A DNA stretch of 64,000 nt. It comes from Sepioteuthis lessoniana (lineage: Eukaryota > Mollusca > Cephalopoda > Myopsida > Loliginidae). The position numbers were made by a program, and so were the translations under genes. Below are positions 40,690 to 52,848 of this stretch, piece after piece; positions within the stretch are counted from its first letter, which is position 1, and every line of letters starts with the position of its first letter. Under the pieces are notes generated by a model. That model was given only the letters and a program-made list of their open reading frames with translations, was not told the origin of the DNA and searched no databases. Location: assembly GCA_963585895.1 (NCBI GenBank), contig OY757913.1, forward strand, positions 109,183,232-109,247,231. The letters are read 5' to 3'.

Positions 40690-41212
40690 AATGGTATGTC
40701 AAACAGTCTTGCATTATTTTATACCGAGAGGTTAAGAAATATCATTTATTGTATGCATATATTTTTTGTGAGATTATTTCTTTAGTTTCTTGAACACAGT
40801 TATATGATGTCAAGTATTCTTATCTAATACAAATAATCTCTAGTCACTTCTAAAGTTTTAAGTAATTATTTCTATGTAATAATAGTCATTAGTTTGCCTA
40901 CAGTTATATGGGTTCAAGTAACTCGTAAAAACAATCCTTAGTAAACAATTAGAGTTTCAAGTAACTATACTTTGTACAAATAATTTACAGTTTTATGGTT
41001 TCAAGTATTCCTATGGAATACGAATAATCTTTAAACGCATCTATTTGAACCTAACAGGTACAGCCACTTCGGATAAGAGTGGACCTGGGAGCACTTAATG
41101 TGTACTCTACATTCTTTAGAGCTCTAGAACTAGAGACTCACCATCAGATGCAGTTTAGCATCAGATCTTACCTCTCTGCCGAGGAATACAGTCAGCGTAT
41201 TTTAAGGTCAAC
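40690..41212 (-). mobile_element. SINE E, old
   Basis: Degraded hairpin (TTTTAATGGTATGTCAAACA), a (TTGTATG) region, units with ATGGTTTCAAGTATTCCTAT, and a body to CCGAGGAATACAGTCAGCG. Confidence 0.65.
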
Positions 41213-41289
41213 TGATAGATAGGGTGTAAATAGTTTGAGTTTAATACACACAGAGACATACACACACACACACACACACATATATACAT

Positions 41290-41505
41290 ATAGGTTGGCC
41301 AATCAGAGCCGAGGGCGATCAGAAGGCTCCCTTTTCAACAGCTACTTCACTGAATTGTAGGGGAAGGGAGGGGAGGCTGCCACTTCTTTCTCTGGAATGC
41401 TCCACTGCTCTTGATCTATACCATATAATGCTGAGTGTTTAGCAAGGAGGCGTCAAGTACCATTTTTTGAGTCTTTGGTAGGACTCGACCTGGGATTGAA
41501 CCCCA

Positions 41506-41508
<3 letters not shown>
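41290..41508 (-). mobile_element. SINE C
   Basis: Complement order: GGCGATCAGAAGGCTCCCTT, CTACTTCACTG, TCTGGAATGCTCCACT, then ACTCGACCTGGGATTGAACC. It meets a (TA)n tract at 41510-41554. Confidence 0.8.

Positions 41509-41509
<1 letters not shown>

Positions 41510-41554
<45 letters not shown>
41510..41554. repeat. (TA)n tract
   Basis: About 45 bp of TA between SINE C and SINE A. Confidence 0.95.
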
Positions 41555-41555
<1 letters not shown>

Positions 41556-41558
<3 letters not shown>

Positions 41559-41672
41559 GAATTCATGCCCTCCCTCAGTCCGAAAGTGAACGTAATAGCA
41601 CGAGTGGGGTTCGAACTCGCAAACTTTGAAGCCACAGACTAGCACTTTAGCTTTGTCACCACAGGGACTTCT
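41556..41672 (-). mobile_element. SINE A head and core
   Basis: GGGAATTCATGCCCTCC, CCGAAAGTGAACGTAATAGC, GGGTTCGAACTC and the head complement CACCACAGGGACTTC. The tail has been replaced by (TA)n. Confidence 0.8.
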
Positions 41673-42061
41673 CCCTCATAGAAAAAAAAAACACAGAGAA
41701 GTTTCTTGTTTAATCCAGAGTGTCAATTAGGTCACATTCGCTAATTAAGAAAAGAACGAAATCTTAATTCAAATCATCACGACGAGTTCCTCCGTCCCCA
41801 CTGTGTCGTGCTCCCAATATTGAAGTAAGGAAAATGAACGACACTTCTGTGGCATAGATGATTACGAATAGCCCTAATAATACTTCTGCGTTCCGTTCCT
41901 ATATAAAAAAAAGAAGACTATAATTAAAGAAAAGTATTACAAATATGTGATTTCATTTCCTTTATAAATTGCAATGAAAACGAGAACACATTGCTTTGGA
42001 GCAGTTATCAGCCAGCAAACCTTGCCTAGCGGAACGGTTATCACCAAAGGAAATGGTTTGG
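41673..42061. other. Unassigned stretch
   Basis: No recognised feature. Confidence 0.45.
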
Positions 42062-42116
42062 TTTAGTTGTGTTTTATGTCATATCAACCCCTGTGGGTTA
42101 TTTAATGCCAAATCGT

Positions 42117-42177
<61 letters not shown>

Positions 42178-42480
42178 ATCCGTTAGCGAATAGTTTGTGG
42201 GTAATATTTCTAAACGAACCAGATCTCATTTGTTTGCATATGGTTAAATGGTTTCAAATATAGTTAATGATTAAATTGTTCTATTTGACCCACAGAAAGG
42301 ACTCTAAGTCTGGCTCAGAGTGGGCCTGGGAGTAATGACACTGAAGAGGCAACTCCACATTCCTCAGAGCTCTAGGTGTAAATCCTCATCCTTAGATGCA
42401 GTTTTGTGTCATACCCAGGACACTCCTGGGAGGTGGGGGTTTATCCCTGTGCAGAGGTGCAATCTGCGTATTCTAAAGCC
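42062..42480 (-). mobile_element. SINE E with long internal (TA)n
   Basis: Hairpin tail TATGTCATATCAACCCCTGT...GCCAAATCGTG, then (AT)25 and (GT)3 at 42121-42177, GAATAGTTTGTGGGTAAT, a unit, and a body to GCAATCTGCGTATTCTAAAG. Confidence 0.85.
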
Positions 42481-43227
42481 CCTGAGTAGGCCGTAGGAAA
42501 TGGGGTTAGGGAACAGAGTTAATACACTGGACACTGTTATTTGTAAATAGCTTCGTGCCAATGCCCTTGGGAAGTATGAATCTGTCTTTTCTCTCACATT
42601 CTCAAGTTGTGCGCCCTTGTTTTTATTGTTATTGTTGTTTAGTTGGACTCTTAGTAATATGTGGGCCTGCCTGGTGTTCGTGCCAAGCGAGTGGTGCTGA
42701 ACTGAACGGCCCGGTCACTGGAGGCCTTCCTGCATACAATATCTGCTTTGCAGAGCTGAGTTCACTGCTTGGCACCTAAGGCGTCCCAATATTAGAAATA
42801 CCAAAGGGATCAAGCATTTTTAGTGACGGATGCACACGAGTCTTGATTCGTGAGTGCCTCCGCCACTATAAAATGACCTTGTGTGTGTGTGTGAATGTGT
42901 TCGTTTGATTAACAGTACCTTACAAATTTATTATTTTTAGTTGTACTTGTATTGACGAGAACTATCCTCAGCAGACAAAAGAAATAGTTTTAGATTATAC
43001 AAATCTTAATAATGTACACTAACAACTTTTATTAACGTAGAAATTGCAAAATATTTAGTCATTAAAATCGACAAATAGACTTTAATTACACATAAAAAGC
43101 GAAGTATACGATCTATAAGGAACTGCTGAATAAGTAAAAGATTTAAGAGACCGAGTTATAATATAAATATTTTAGATGTTACAAAAAAAACAAAAACAAC
43201 AAAAAAAAAAACAACAAAAACAGCAGT
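42481..43227. other. Unassigned stretch
   Basis: No recognised gene. An A-rich block lies at 43182-43222, directly before a SINE B tail. Confidence 0.45.
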
Positions 43228-43450
43228 GTAATCCTATTTACCCAACCCCTCCGCTCGGGCAGGATATGACACAAGGTCAATTTTTTAAGCGGATTTTCAC
43301 AGGTTTGAATTCAGAGTTTTCCTTCTCCTAGACTAGTTGCCTCACCAAGGCTGAAGAACCTAGTCTGCCCTACTATTTACCCATAGCTGGAGGGAGAGTA
43401 ATTGGATTCATACCTTTCCCAAGGGTATTAGTGCTATGTGAAATGCAATA
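43228..43450 (-). mobile_element. SINE B, head missing
   Basis: CTATTTACCCAACCCCTCCG to GTGCTATGTGAAATGCAATA. It ends abruptly at the LINE 2 sequence, and GGGTATTAGTGC occurs again just after it. Confidence 0.8.
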
Positions 43451-43985
43451 AGGGTATTAGTGCGAAGAAGGCATTTCAAAGGGAATTGTGCAAGATATTT
43501 AAATTTGATCATACGAACAAATGGCATATGCACAACTCAGAATCTGTCCTGGATAATGGGATGCACAAACTTCACTGGGAATTTAAGATACAAACAGATC
43601 ACCTAATGTCGACCAGACTTAGTGATAGTCCACAAAAAAGAAAGAAAACTTGCCGAATAGTGTCGTTCCTGCTGACCGTAGATTAAAATTAAACGAAAAA
43701 TAAATACCTAAACCTTGCTAGAGAATTAGAAAAAACTATGGAACATGAAGGTGACGGTGATACCAATTGTAATTGGTGCACTTGGAACAATCCCCAGAGG
43801 ATTGCTAAAGGGACTAGAAGACCATCAGAGGACAAGTAGAGACCATCCAGAGAACAGCATTATTAAAATCCAGAATACTGAGAAGAGTCCTGGAGACTTG
43901 AGGAGATTTGCTGTCACTCAAACCGCATTGAGAAACCATCAGTTCACGCTGGCGTGAAAACTCTTAAAAGAGTATAACAATAATA
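43450..43985 (+). pseudogene. RLE-type LINE (LINE 2), C-terminal end
   Basis: Reads FQRELCKIFKFDHTNKWHMH, then KLHWEFKIQTDHLM, then a destroyed endonuclease PD motif, RKKTCRIV, stops, then MKVTVIPIVIGALGT and RRFAV-like sequence. The order matches the zinc-knuckle and restriction-like endonuclease end of R2/R4-type LINEs. Same family as 45400-47860. A 3' AATAATAAAAGATAAATAA end follows. Confidence 0.75.
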
Positions 43986-44138
43986 AAAGATAAATAAATT
44001 AAAAAATGATTAATTAAAAAAACTGAAGTAAATGACTGAAACTAACTTTTGTCTGAATGGTGAACGTAAACAAAAGATTTCTATATTTTTTCTACATAAA
44101 AACAAAATTAGGGTAAATTTTCATGAATTGGTTATTCT

Positions 44139-44455
44139 ATGAGACAACACCCCACAAAACACCACATATACGGCCACCTACCTCCCATCACAAAAACTGT
44201 CCATGTTAGACGAACCAGACATGCAGGACACTGCTGGAGAAGCAGGGACGAGCTCATAAGTGATGTACTCCTATGGACCCCCACATATGTCCGAGCAAAA
44301 GCAGGACGACCAGCTCGAACATACATACAGCAGCTATGTGAGGATACGGGATGTAACCCTGGAGACCTGCCAGTGGCGATAAATGATAGGGAGAAGTGGC
44401 GAGAGGGGGTCAGAGATATCCGTGCTAGTGGCACGACATGATGATAATGATGATG
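44139..44455 (+). pseudogene. LINE 1 C-terminal end with (GAT)n tail
   Basis: A 100-codon open frame: HIYGHLPPITKTVHVRRTRH, HAGHCWRSRDELISDVLLW, then GRPARTYIQQLCEDTGC and a DREKWREGVRDIRASGTT end just before TGA. An ATGATGATAATGATGATG tail follows. 5' truncated. It is the best preserved LINE 1 3' end here and shows the normal order that is inverted at 36331-36590. Confidence 0.85.
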
Positions 44456-44578
44456 CAGACATCAATATATTGATTTTTTTTTTGTGTTGTTTTTATTCTT
44501 TTAAATTCTATTTATTCATTTCTTAACCGATATGGCTTGGTCGTCGGCGAAGAATCGTTTTCCTTTGGTATATTAAAT

Positions 44579-44838
44579 GAGTCGCTAGGCCAATGTCCGG
44601 TGACACGACACCGGGAGACCTGGGTTCAATCCCAGGTCGAGTCATACCAAAGACTCAAAAAATGGTACTTGATGCCTCCTTGCTTAACACTCAGCATTAT
44701 AAGGTACGGATCAAGGGTAAAGTAGAGCAATCCAGGGAAGGAGTAGCGCCCTCCCCTACACCTTGGTGTAGTAGCTATCGAAAAGGGAGCCTTCGGGTCA
44801 ACCTCGACTATGGTCGCCAACTTTACTTTACTTACTTA
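44579..44838 (+). mobile_element. SINE C, full-length reference copy
   Basis: GTCGCTAGGCCAATGTCCGG, TGGGTTCAATCCCAGGTCG (B-box-like), ACTTGATGCCTCCTTGC, ATCAAGGGTAAAGTAGAGC, GGTGTAGTAGCTATCG, and the end GCCAACTTTACTTTACTTAC. The head is less clearly tRNA-like than A, B or D. Confidence 0.88.
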
Positions 44839-45098
44839 TATTAAATGAATCGTCTGCAAAACAGATTAGAGCAGCTACCTACACAGACAGTAGAACCGAT
44901 TAAATGGCCTTTATTTTTTTCATTTGTTTTCTATTTATAAAATAGCTATTTGATTGTTGTTATTGCCGCTGAAAAAAAAAAACGTTAATTTTTTGGTGGT
45001 GTCTTGCATTCTTTAGACCTGAATATTGTTAAAGTACTCACGACTTTATCCACTTTAACAGATCTACACTTAATAACAATTACACTGCTGTTTTTGGA

Positions 45099-45380
45099 GG
45101 TGCCCGTGGTGTAATGGTTATCGTCGTAGGAAATGAACACGGCGACACGAGTTCAAATCCTGGACGAGACTGATTGCATTTCACATAGCACTAATACTCT
45201 TGGGAAAGGTATGAATCCAATTATTCTCCCTCCAGCTATGGGTAAATAGTAGGACAGACTAAGTTCTCCAGCCTTGGTGAGGCAACTAGTCTAGGAGAAG
45301 GAAAACTCTGAATTCAAACCTGTGAAACTTCGCTTAAAAATTGACCTTGTGTCATATCCTGCCCGAGCGGAGGGGTTGGC
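45099..45380 (+). mobile_element. SINE B, full-length
   Basis: GGTGCCCGTGGTGTAATGG to CGGAGGGGTTGGCTAAATA. Good A and B boxes. Confidence 0.92.
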
Positions 45381-45399
45381 TAAATATGGATTCCGAGTT

Positions 45400-47860
45400 G
45401 TGCATATACCATTTGTTTATATGGTCAAATTAAAATATCTTGCACAATTCCCATTGAAATACTTTCCCCACCCAGTTGTGTCTAGTCTTATACTCTTCTT
45501 GTGCTAATTTGCTGTATTATTATGTGATTGATTGTTTCGTCTCTATCACCACATAACCTGCATTTGTTATTTTCAGTTTCTCTTTTAAGTTTTCCCTTTT
45601 TTTAGTCATGTCCAAGTCTTCTCGTGTGAGATTTCGCTTGCTTGTCGCTTAAAATATCCATACGATTGCTTTTCTTCACACTTTTGTTTTCTAGTTATTT
45701 TTGTTCTGTTGTTGTTTGTATTGGTTCTGGTCGTTGTAATAAGCGATTCTTTGTTCATTTTTTATGTAGTCTTCGAATCGTCGTATCGACGCTATCTTCA
45801 ATGCTGACGAGTCCGCTTCCTCCTATTTTTCTTGACTCATATAGTCTCTCTGTGTCATCTCTTGGATGTAAGGCCTTACGCATCGTCATTAGTTTTCTTA
45901 TTCTCTGGTTCTTCCCTTGTCCACTTCAAGAATGACCTCAAGTATCTTTCAAAAGGGGACAGCCCAGATGAGATTTCTGCAATATAATTTGGTTTCGAGT
46001 AGTTTTCTAGTTCTCCTGAGATACTCCTATTCAATTTTTTCTTTTATCTTCTATTGTTTGATGGTGTCCATTTCCAATATTCCCAAATACTCAAGTTTCC
46101 TTTTCTCCAAATTTTCTGATTTTTCTTGATTTAATAGTTCTATTCTATCCGTCATTTGTCTTTTCCCGCTTCTCATTTTAGCATGACCATTTTTCTATGC
46201 CAAATCCCATCACTATATCCTGACTGTATATCCTCATTACCTATATTACGGTTTCCAATTATTTTTCATTTTTGGCAAAATTTGATGTCGTCCATGAACA
46301 TTAGATGGTTAATCTTTTACGATTTATGAAGTTTGTAACCTCCTGTACATTTCCTAAGTATGTGATTGATGAGCATCTTTACAATTACAAATAGTAATGG
46401 TAATAATACATCTTTCTGCACTATACCTCTCTGGATTTTCACCCCAGCTAAACTTATTCCTCCTGCTACCAATTCCACTCTCCAGATTTTCCTGGTTTCC
46501 TCGATCAACTTTGACTTTGTTGAATATCTTGCACATTTCGAGACAGTCTATTATCCAGCTTAGTGGGACTATATCGTATGCCTTTTTGTAGTCAATCTAT
46601 GTCATAGCTACATTTTTGCGTCTCGTTTAGTTCTCTTAGAGGGTGTAGTGTTCGCCAATGGCCTGGGAGACCCGGGTTCAATCCCAGGTCGAGTGATACC
46701 AAAGACTCAAAAATGGTACTTGATGCTACCTAGCTTAACACTCAGCATTACAAGGTATGGAGCGATCCAGGGAATGGAGTAGTACCCTCCCTACACCTTG
46801 GTGTAGTAGCTATTGAAAAGGCAGCTTTCGGGTCACCCTTGACTAAGGTCGCCAACTTACTTTTTAGAGGATGTGTTGATCAATGTAGTAAGATCTCCTG
46901 TTCGTCTTGTTCCCTCGTGATATTCTTTCTATTCTTCGAGAAATAGTCCGCGCTTTATTAGCGAATATTAAATCTCCTCCCTAATTTGTACGGTTAGAAT
47001 TTTTCACTTCTTTGGTAGGCACGTTATGGGTCTGTAGTTGTTAGGGGCGATTCCTTTTTGGATCAGGGTGGTCTATTTTTTCTAAGCATCTATTCATTTC
47101 GATAACCAGGCGGTCGTGAATGGAAGTGAATTTTTTAAGCCAGTATCCATGTATGCCATCATTACCGAGTGTTTTCCAATTCGGTACTTATTTTAGTGTT
47201 GCTCTGAGTGAATCGAGGTGTATTTTCGCGCTAGGTCCCTCTTCGAGTTCTTGCAGCTCTTTTTTCATATTGTTTATCCATTCGGCTTTTCTGTTATGTC
47301 CTCTTCGCTCTCATATTTGACTCCAAAATTTGGCTTCCTTTTCATCTGGTTATTGGTATGTCACCGTACATTCTTCCCTACTTGCTGGTAATTTGTTGTT
47401 GTTTTGAAATGTTCTCTTTCGTCAATATTGTTAGATCCTGTCTCAATATCTTTTTAATCTTTCTTCTTTCGTCTGTACCTTCTGATTTATTTTTTCGCGT
47501 TTTATTGTTTGTTTTAATCGCGTTACTTTTTTCTTCTCGTCCTAACATATTCCAGTGTTGTTTTTTTTTCTTTCTTAGCATTTTTCCTTATTTGATTTCT
47601 TATTTGTGTTACCAGTCTAATTTCCCATCCAGGTTTGAGTATCTGTTTATGTTCTTTTAGGGGAACACTGATTTTAGCACAGACTAATTTCGCTCCTGCA
47701 TAGATAAGTTCGTTTAATTCCGTGATGTTGCCCGTTGAGATGTGTTCATAATTTGTTTATTTTTTCAGTTTCTGCCTTGACTGTTGCTCCTAACATAACA
47801 GTAAAGTAGAAACTTTCTGTCTTCGCTAGACTATTTTCTCCGTTGGAGTCTCTGATTTAA
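45400..47860 (-). pseudogene. RLE-type LINE (LINE 2), long decayed copy
   Basis: About 2.4 kb on the minus strand, 3' end at left. From N to C: a region resembling W-K-x-P-G-x-D-G-I-H (about 47150); DPKRNRPNNYRPITC-like sequence (47030); RT motifs around 46300-46560 (KVDRGNQENLESGI, KIQRGIVQKD, LLFVIVKM, ILRKCTGGYKLHKS); a degraded YMDD-region (46280); then a zinc-knuckle NNKCRLCGDRDETINHII at about 45500-45570. Such an RT plus CCHC order is typical of LINEs with a restriction-like endonuclease. It is full of stops and frameshifts. A SINE C interrupts it at 46644-46868. Confidence 0.75.
46644..46868 (+). mobile_element. SINE C inserted in LINE 2
   Basis: GGTTCAATCCCAGGTCGAGT head and the GCCAACTTAC end. 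Flanks TTAGAGGGTGT (46637) and TTAGAGGATGT (46874) look like an 11-bp duplication with one change. Confidence 0.82.
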
Positions 47861-48662
47861 GTAATAATAATAATGAAGAAGAAGAAGAAGAAACCCAAAA
47901 TTACGTCGTCAACTCATAATTTTACCTTTGGCCATATTTCTTAAGTCTTTCACTCCCCCAACCATTAAGAAGGTGTCGGGTTATGCCAGACTTGTAATTT
48001 CGTGACTTAACTGTAATTTCAGTGTTAAAAAGAATCTATTCAAGCAAGAAGTTAGATTTGAAAAATATTGATTTTAGATATTTTTAAAAATGGGTACCCG
48101 TTGACAATTTGAATACAATGTCGGAACAGTTTCTGACTTTCTGGCTTACATGTACATAAATTTGTTGTACAAAAATATTCCCGAGGAGGAGGAGGGGAAA
48201 AATCCCTAATTGTTGTAAGTGGAGGTGAGAGATAATTAACACTATTCAAATTTCATTGGCAGAATGCTGTAATGTATTCAGAGACTCACCAACAAGACAG
48301 TCAAACCTTATTATAAGATTAGTTGGTTTAAATTCTCAATAGAGCTAATATTTTTTTTAAAAATGGTGTTAGGGTGGGGGCGCAAGTGATGTAGTTTGGG
48401 AGTCAGGGTAGCAACAACCCTAAAACGTTTGGGAATCACTGATGTATACAAACTAACATTCCTAGTTTAAAACGATACTTGTGTGATCTTGTTAATGTAA
48501 TTTATTGTAAGATCGATACTCTATTTAATTGCCTATCCCGAACAGCTGATCAAGTCCCATATGATTGGTTAGTTTACCCTATTACTTATGCAACTAGACT
48601 GTTGGCATTTCATTTGTACAGTTTTAAAGAACTTTTATAAAGAGTAACAAAATTCTCTTTAC
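47861..48662. other. Unassigned stretch
   Basis: Begins with (AAT)n(GAA)n at 47863-47892, possibly the start of LINE 2 flanking sequence. No gene recognised. Confidence 0.4.
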
Positions 48663-48663
48663 A

Positions 48664-48932
48664 TTTACCCAACCCCTCCACACGTGCAAGATGTGATACA
48701 ATGTCAACTTTTAAGCGGAGTTTAACAGGTTTGAATTCAGATTCTTCTCATAGACTGGTTACCATATCAAGGTTAAAAAGCCCAGTCTGCCTTACTATTT
48801 ATCCCTAGCTGGATACACGCCTTTTCAAGGAGTATTAACGTTAAGTGAAATGCAAACAGCCTCGTCCAGGACTTGAAATCGGGTCACCGTGTTCATTTCC
48901 TAAGATGATAACCGTTACAACACGAGCACCTC
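48664..48932 (-). mobile_element. SINE B, divergent
   Basis: ATTTACCCAACCCCTCCACA to CAACACGAGCACCTC, with a 17-bp deletion near the CATAGCTGG region. Confidence 0.82.
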
Positions 48933-49039
48933 TGGTTTTATTATTTTTATTGTTTTATTCTAATTAGTCTTAAAATAAGAGAATCTGTACTGAGTTTAGT
49001 TTGAAATTAGCAGAGCCGTCCATATAACTCGGTAGCAAT

Positions 49040-49433
49040 ATCTCATCTACTGAGAGAGATATCTACATACGCATAGGTAAAGCATTGGTTGCTATTGACA
49101 GGTTATCGGAAATCTACTCTTTAATGAAATAAAACGCGAATTCTTCCAGTAGCCGTGTGAGTGCCACTGTATAGTTGCACTCCTTGGACTGTTGAAACGT
49201 TTGGAGAAAAAGCTAGACGAGAACTACTCCAGGAATTTTTTCTGTTTTGAGTAAATCCTAAACGTAGCATCTAAAGGAGAAAACCAAAACATGCCGAGCA
49301 CTGCTGGAAATGGAAGCGCAAACTCCTATGGACTCCTACGCATGGACACACCAGTCTTGGCCGATAAGTGAAAACTTACATTCCTCATCTCTGCACGGAC
49401 TAGATGCCGTCTAGAGGAATTACCAGGAGCAAT

Positions 49434-49440
<7 letters not shown>
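49040..49440 (+). pseudogene. LINE 1 remnant, old
   Basis: Frames scattered over stops still read RIGKALVAIDRLSEI, ARRELLQEF, KTKHAEHCWKW-like sequence and TPTHGHTSLG. These follow LINE 1 in order. The end joins a (GA)n tract at 49436-49479. Confidence 0.6.

Positions 49441-49479
<39 letters not shown>
49436..49479. repeat. (GA)n microsatellite
   Basis: About 22 uninterrupted GA steps. Confidence 0.95.
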
Positions 49480-49483
<4 letters not shown>

Positions 49484-49486
49484 GTT

Positions 49487-49825
49487 TAGTTTAGTTTGGT
49501 TTTATGGCATATCAACCATTGTAGATTATTTAACGCCAAATCAATTTTTATACATATAAACAGTTCTATTTCAAAGAATTCAGTTTAGCATAAGCAGTTT
49601 AGTTCTATTTGACCCATAGTTAGGACCCTATCAGGTGCTACCATTCCGGGACAGAGTGGACATGGGAGTGATGGCAGCGAATTGGTACTCCGCATTTCTC
49701 AAAGCTCCGATATTACAGGAACCTCACCATCAGATTGTTTAGTGTCATATCAAGGACAATCGTTGGAGGAGTCTTACCCCTTTGCAGAGATGCAGTCGGT
49801 GTATTCTACAACTCCAACCGACGAG
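49487..49825 (-). mobile_element. SINE E variant, compact
   Basis: Hairpin tail TATGGCATATCAACCATTGT, a single short AATTCAGTTTAGCATAAGC unit, and a body to TGCAGTCGGTGTATTCTACA. It matches the subfamily at 12146-13195 with one unit only. Confidence 0.85.
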
Positions 49826-50398
49826 AGAGAGAGAGAGAATCAAAGGGATCTGCGTTATAGGCACGCCTTGATGATGATGATGATGATATTTTCCCTGCAA
49901 AAAGTCTATTTTTAACTCTTTATTGTCGGTTTTTGTTTTGTTTTTAATTCATTCCCCTTGTCTAAACGTGTTTTTTTTTCATCTTAGCCCTTTATAGAAA
50001 TTAATTAGGGTTTTATATTTCAATATTGTTTCTTGGGTACTACATAATATGAGTAAAAAAATATAATTCCATTAAATTTAAAAATAACTTAATGAAATAA
50101 CAATACTTGATAGGGGTTTTCAATTCTAATTGATCTTTATTTTAAAACTTTCTGTTGTGAAATGAAAAGTATGCATCTTCTTTAGGAATCTTTTGAGTCA
50201 TAATATATGTTACTATGAAGTGATGTGAAGTGTTTTCAAGTGTTGTTATAAGCCTCATACAGTCAACCTTAATATCTAACAGATAAAGAGGTATCCAATT
50301 TTTTGGGGGGGGGGGTCTGTACGTAAAGCTTCTTGATTATGCTATCTCCTAGATTATTCAAATAATTCTTTTTATTATAACCGAGCACTATTCTTTGG
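49826..50398. other. Unassigned stretch
   Basis: A short (GATGAT)n at 49868-49887 may be a LINE 1 tail. A G10 run lies at 50304. Nothing else recognised. Confidence 0.4.
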
Positions 50399-50685
50399 AG
50401 GGGCACTTAGTGTAACGGTTATTATATGAGGAAATGGAATCAGCTACCTAAGTTCAAATCCTAGATGAAATGAGTGGTTTTACTTTGTGTTAATTCCCTT
50501 GGGAAAGGCATGAATCCATCTCTCTCTCTCTCTCTCTCTGGATAAATAGTAAAGCCGACTAGATTTTTTTAGTCTTGGCAAGGCAATCTAGGTGATGGAA
50601 TATTCTGAATTCAAACTAGCTTTACTTCGCTTAAAAAGTGACCTTGTGTCACACTCTAATCGTAGTGGATGGGTTGTGTAAATAC
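50399..50685 (+). mobile_element. SINE B, old
   Basis: GGCACTTAGTGTAACGG head, a worn AGTTCAAATCC B-box, a (TC)n insert at 50519-50538, and a degraded GGATGGGTTGTGTAAATA end. Confidence 0.75.
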
Positions 50686-50867
50686 TTACTCAACAGGGCG
50701 AGAAAATTCTTGATTTCTTTTTTTAGTTTTTTTTCCAGCTGTGGGGACAGATTTTGATTTAAGACAAGAAACTTAGGCATTTACACAACCATTTCGCTAC
50801 GAACAGAGTGTGGCAGAAGGCCATTATAATTTTATTCATCTATTTTTTTTTTATTTTACTGTTGTAA

Positions 50868-50935
50868 CAAGTTCGATCCTCATCGAGTACCCTACATTTG
50901 CGGCCGTGTGCCAGACGGTTTGTAAATAGACACCA
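50868..50935 (+). mobile_element. SINE D fragment
   Basis: AAGTTCGATCCTCATCGAGT, GGCCGTGTGCCAGACG and TTTGTAAATAGACACC. Confidence 0.6.
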
Positions 50936-51435
50936 ATACAAAGTACAACCCCCCACAAAAAAACCTAAAAAACAAGTTTCTGTAAATATTGTCATTTAAT
51001 GGTTGTATAGCGAACCAATAAAAATAGTTAAATCGTGGTCAGTGTGAACCAGTCTGTTTTTATAATAAAATACACCTCTAACTGTTATGGAGAACCAATA
51101 CAACTGATGAGTGTTATAATGATTTAGGGTGTGATTGAAGTGGTCGTGGCAAGGATTGGATTAAACGTGGCGTGAATACTGATGTTCAATCGGGTGATTT
51201 TGATGGACAGTGACGAAATTAAGGTTAAGAGACTGGTTACAGTGAACTTTGTATTGATTGTTCTCTTACGACTTGTGTACTAACTGAATTAGTCATGGCG
51301 TCAATTCACGTGAGAGTTGTTGCGAAAACGAGAAGAGAACTGGGTGCTTGAACAGAATAGGTCAATAAAGAAAATTTCCGTTATTTCTGCAATATACATA
51401 TATAAGTTGGCTAACACTCTACCCAATGGGCTGGT
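50936..51435. other. Unassigned stretch
   Basis: GAACCAATA[A/C]AA occurs twice (51012 and 51093). No gene recognised. Confidence 0.4.

Positions 51436-51482
<47 letters not shown>
51436..51482. repeat. (TA)n(TG)n compound microsatellite
   Basis: TA steps pass directly into TG steps just before a SINE E tail. Confidence 0.95.
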
Positions 51483-51484
<2 letters not shown>

Positions 51485-52848
51485 ATGAGTATTTAATTTT
51501 AACGACATGTCAATCCGTCTAGGGTTATTTTATCCACAGAAGTTAGACAGTCGCGTTCATTATACGTTCGTATTTACAGTTTCAGTCAAGTTGTTTCATA
51601 AGAGGGTTTTTTTTTTTGCACACAGTCCTATCGAAAATGAATAATTTTCAAACAGATCTATTTGACCCATAGATGGAACTCTAACTGGTATTTCCCCTCC
51701 GGGACAGAGTAAACTTTGAGATTATAACAATGAAGGAGTGCTCCACACAACTCAGATCTCCAGCCTCGCCATCAGATGAAGTTGCCGCGACCGGCCGATA
51801 AACATAAACATGTCAAGTTACACGCCCGCTGTAGGACAACTATATCCGGGTACGACCGGAACTGACTAAGCCCTTTTTCTTTCTAACGACCTTGACACCT
51901 CGTTATAGCTAAAGAAAAGGATGAATTAAAAATTAATAACATTTACAAAGCACTTTGGCCGGAAATAACTATATAAGACTAGAACTAATAGTCGTCGCTA
52001 GCCTATGGCGGGTTAGAAAAATACTTTATGGCTACACTCATTTTTTATGAGGGAATTTCTTATTCACGCGGCTGGGCTGTGTGTCACAGCCCTTTCGTGG
52101 CCCTGGAAAAGGAACAATGGCAGACTTGGGGCTTTTAATTAGGCACCTAGTTTCGACTAGGCTACCTTCGGGTGGGCGAGCTGCATTTTTGTCTCCTTTG
52201 TCTCCCTTGTACGGCACTAGACCATGCGTCTAGTTTAAGCCGCAAACTGGCATACGTGCCCGGACCCACATTTGGGTTCGTGAAACTGCTTGCCTCATCA
52301 GGCTCACATTGCACTAAGTGAGCCGATGAGCAGCACAGACAAGCAGGGTTCGAGTCTCGATTCGTTCCCGACCTTCCCTCCCCTTTATCCCCATTTTAAT
52401 TGGCCTTCGGGCTTTTGACCTTGTGTCAAGTCGTGTCTGGTGGGAGGCAGCGACAAATACACGGCACGCTCCCGGCGAAGCTCATTAAGGAGGAATCCCG
52501 CATTCTGTGCGGTCGCATTCACCTTAACTTACGGCGTTGGCCCCACTTCTCGTGGTAGACCTGCCTTTCTTCCACCTACATAGGTATGCACAAAGGTCCT
52601 TTTTAGGACCACAAGAGGTCTCTGTCTGCGGGTCAGAGCATCTCTGACTGGTCATTACTGACCAGTCGAAATAGACGGCCAGGCGGCAAACACGAAGACG
52701 GATTCTAAGACCAACCGGTCTTAACCTCGGTTCCGATTGTCCGATAAGCTGCGCAGCGCTAATGGCACGGTCCAGCCTTTAGCTACTGCTTCGTTATCTG
52801 CGCAGCGCTAAGATAACGCCCATCTTAGCCTCGGCTTCATGGCCTGTC

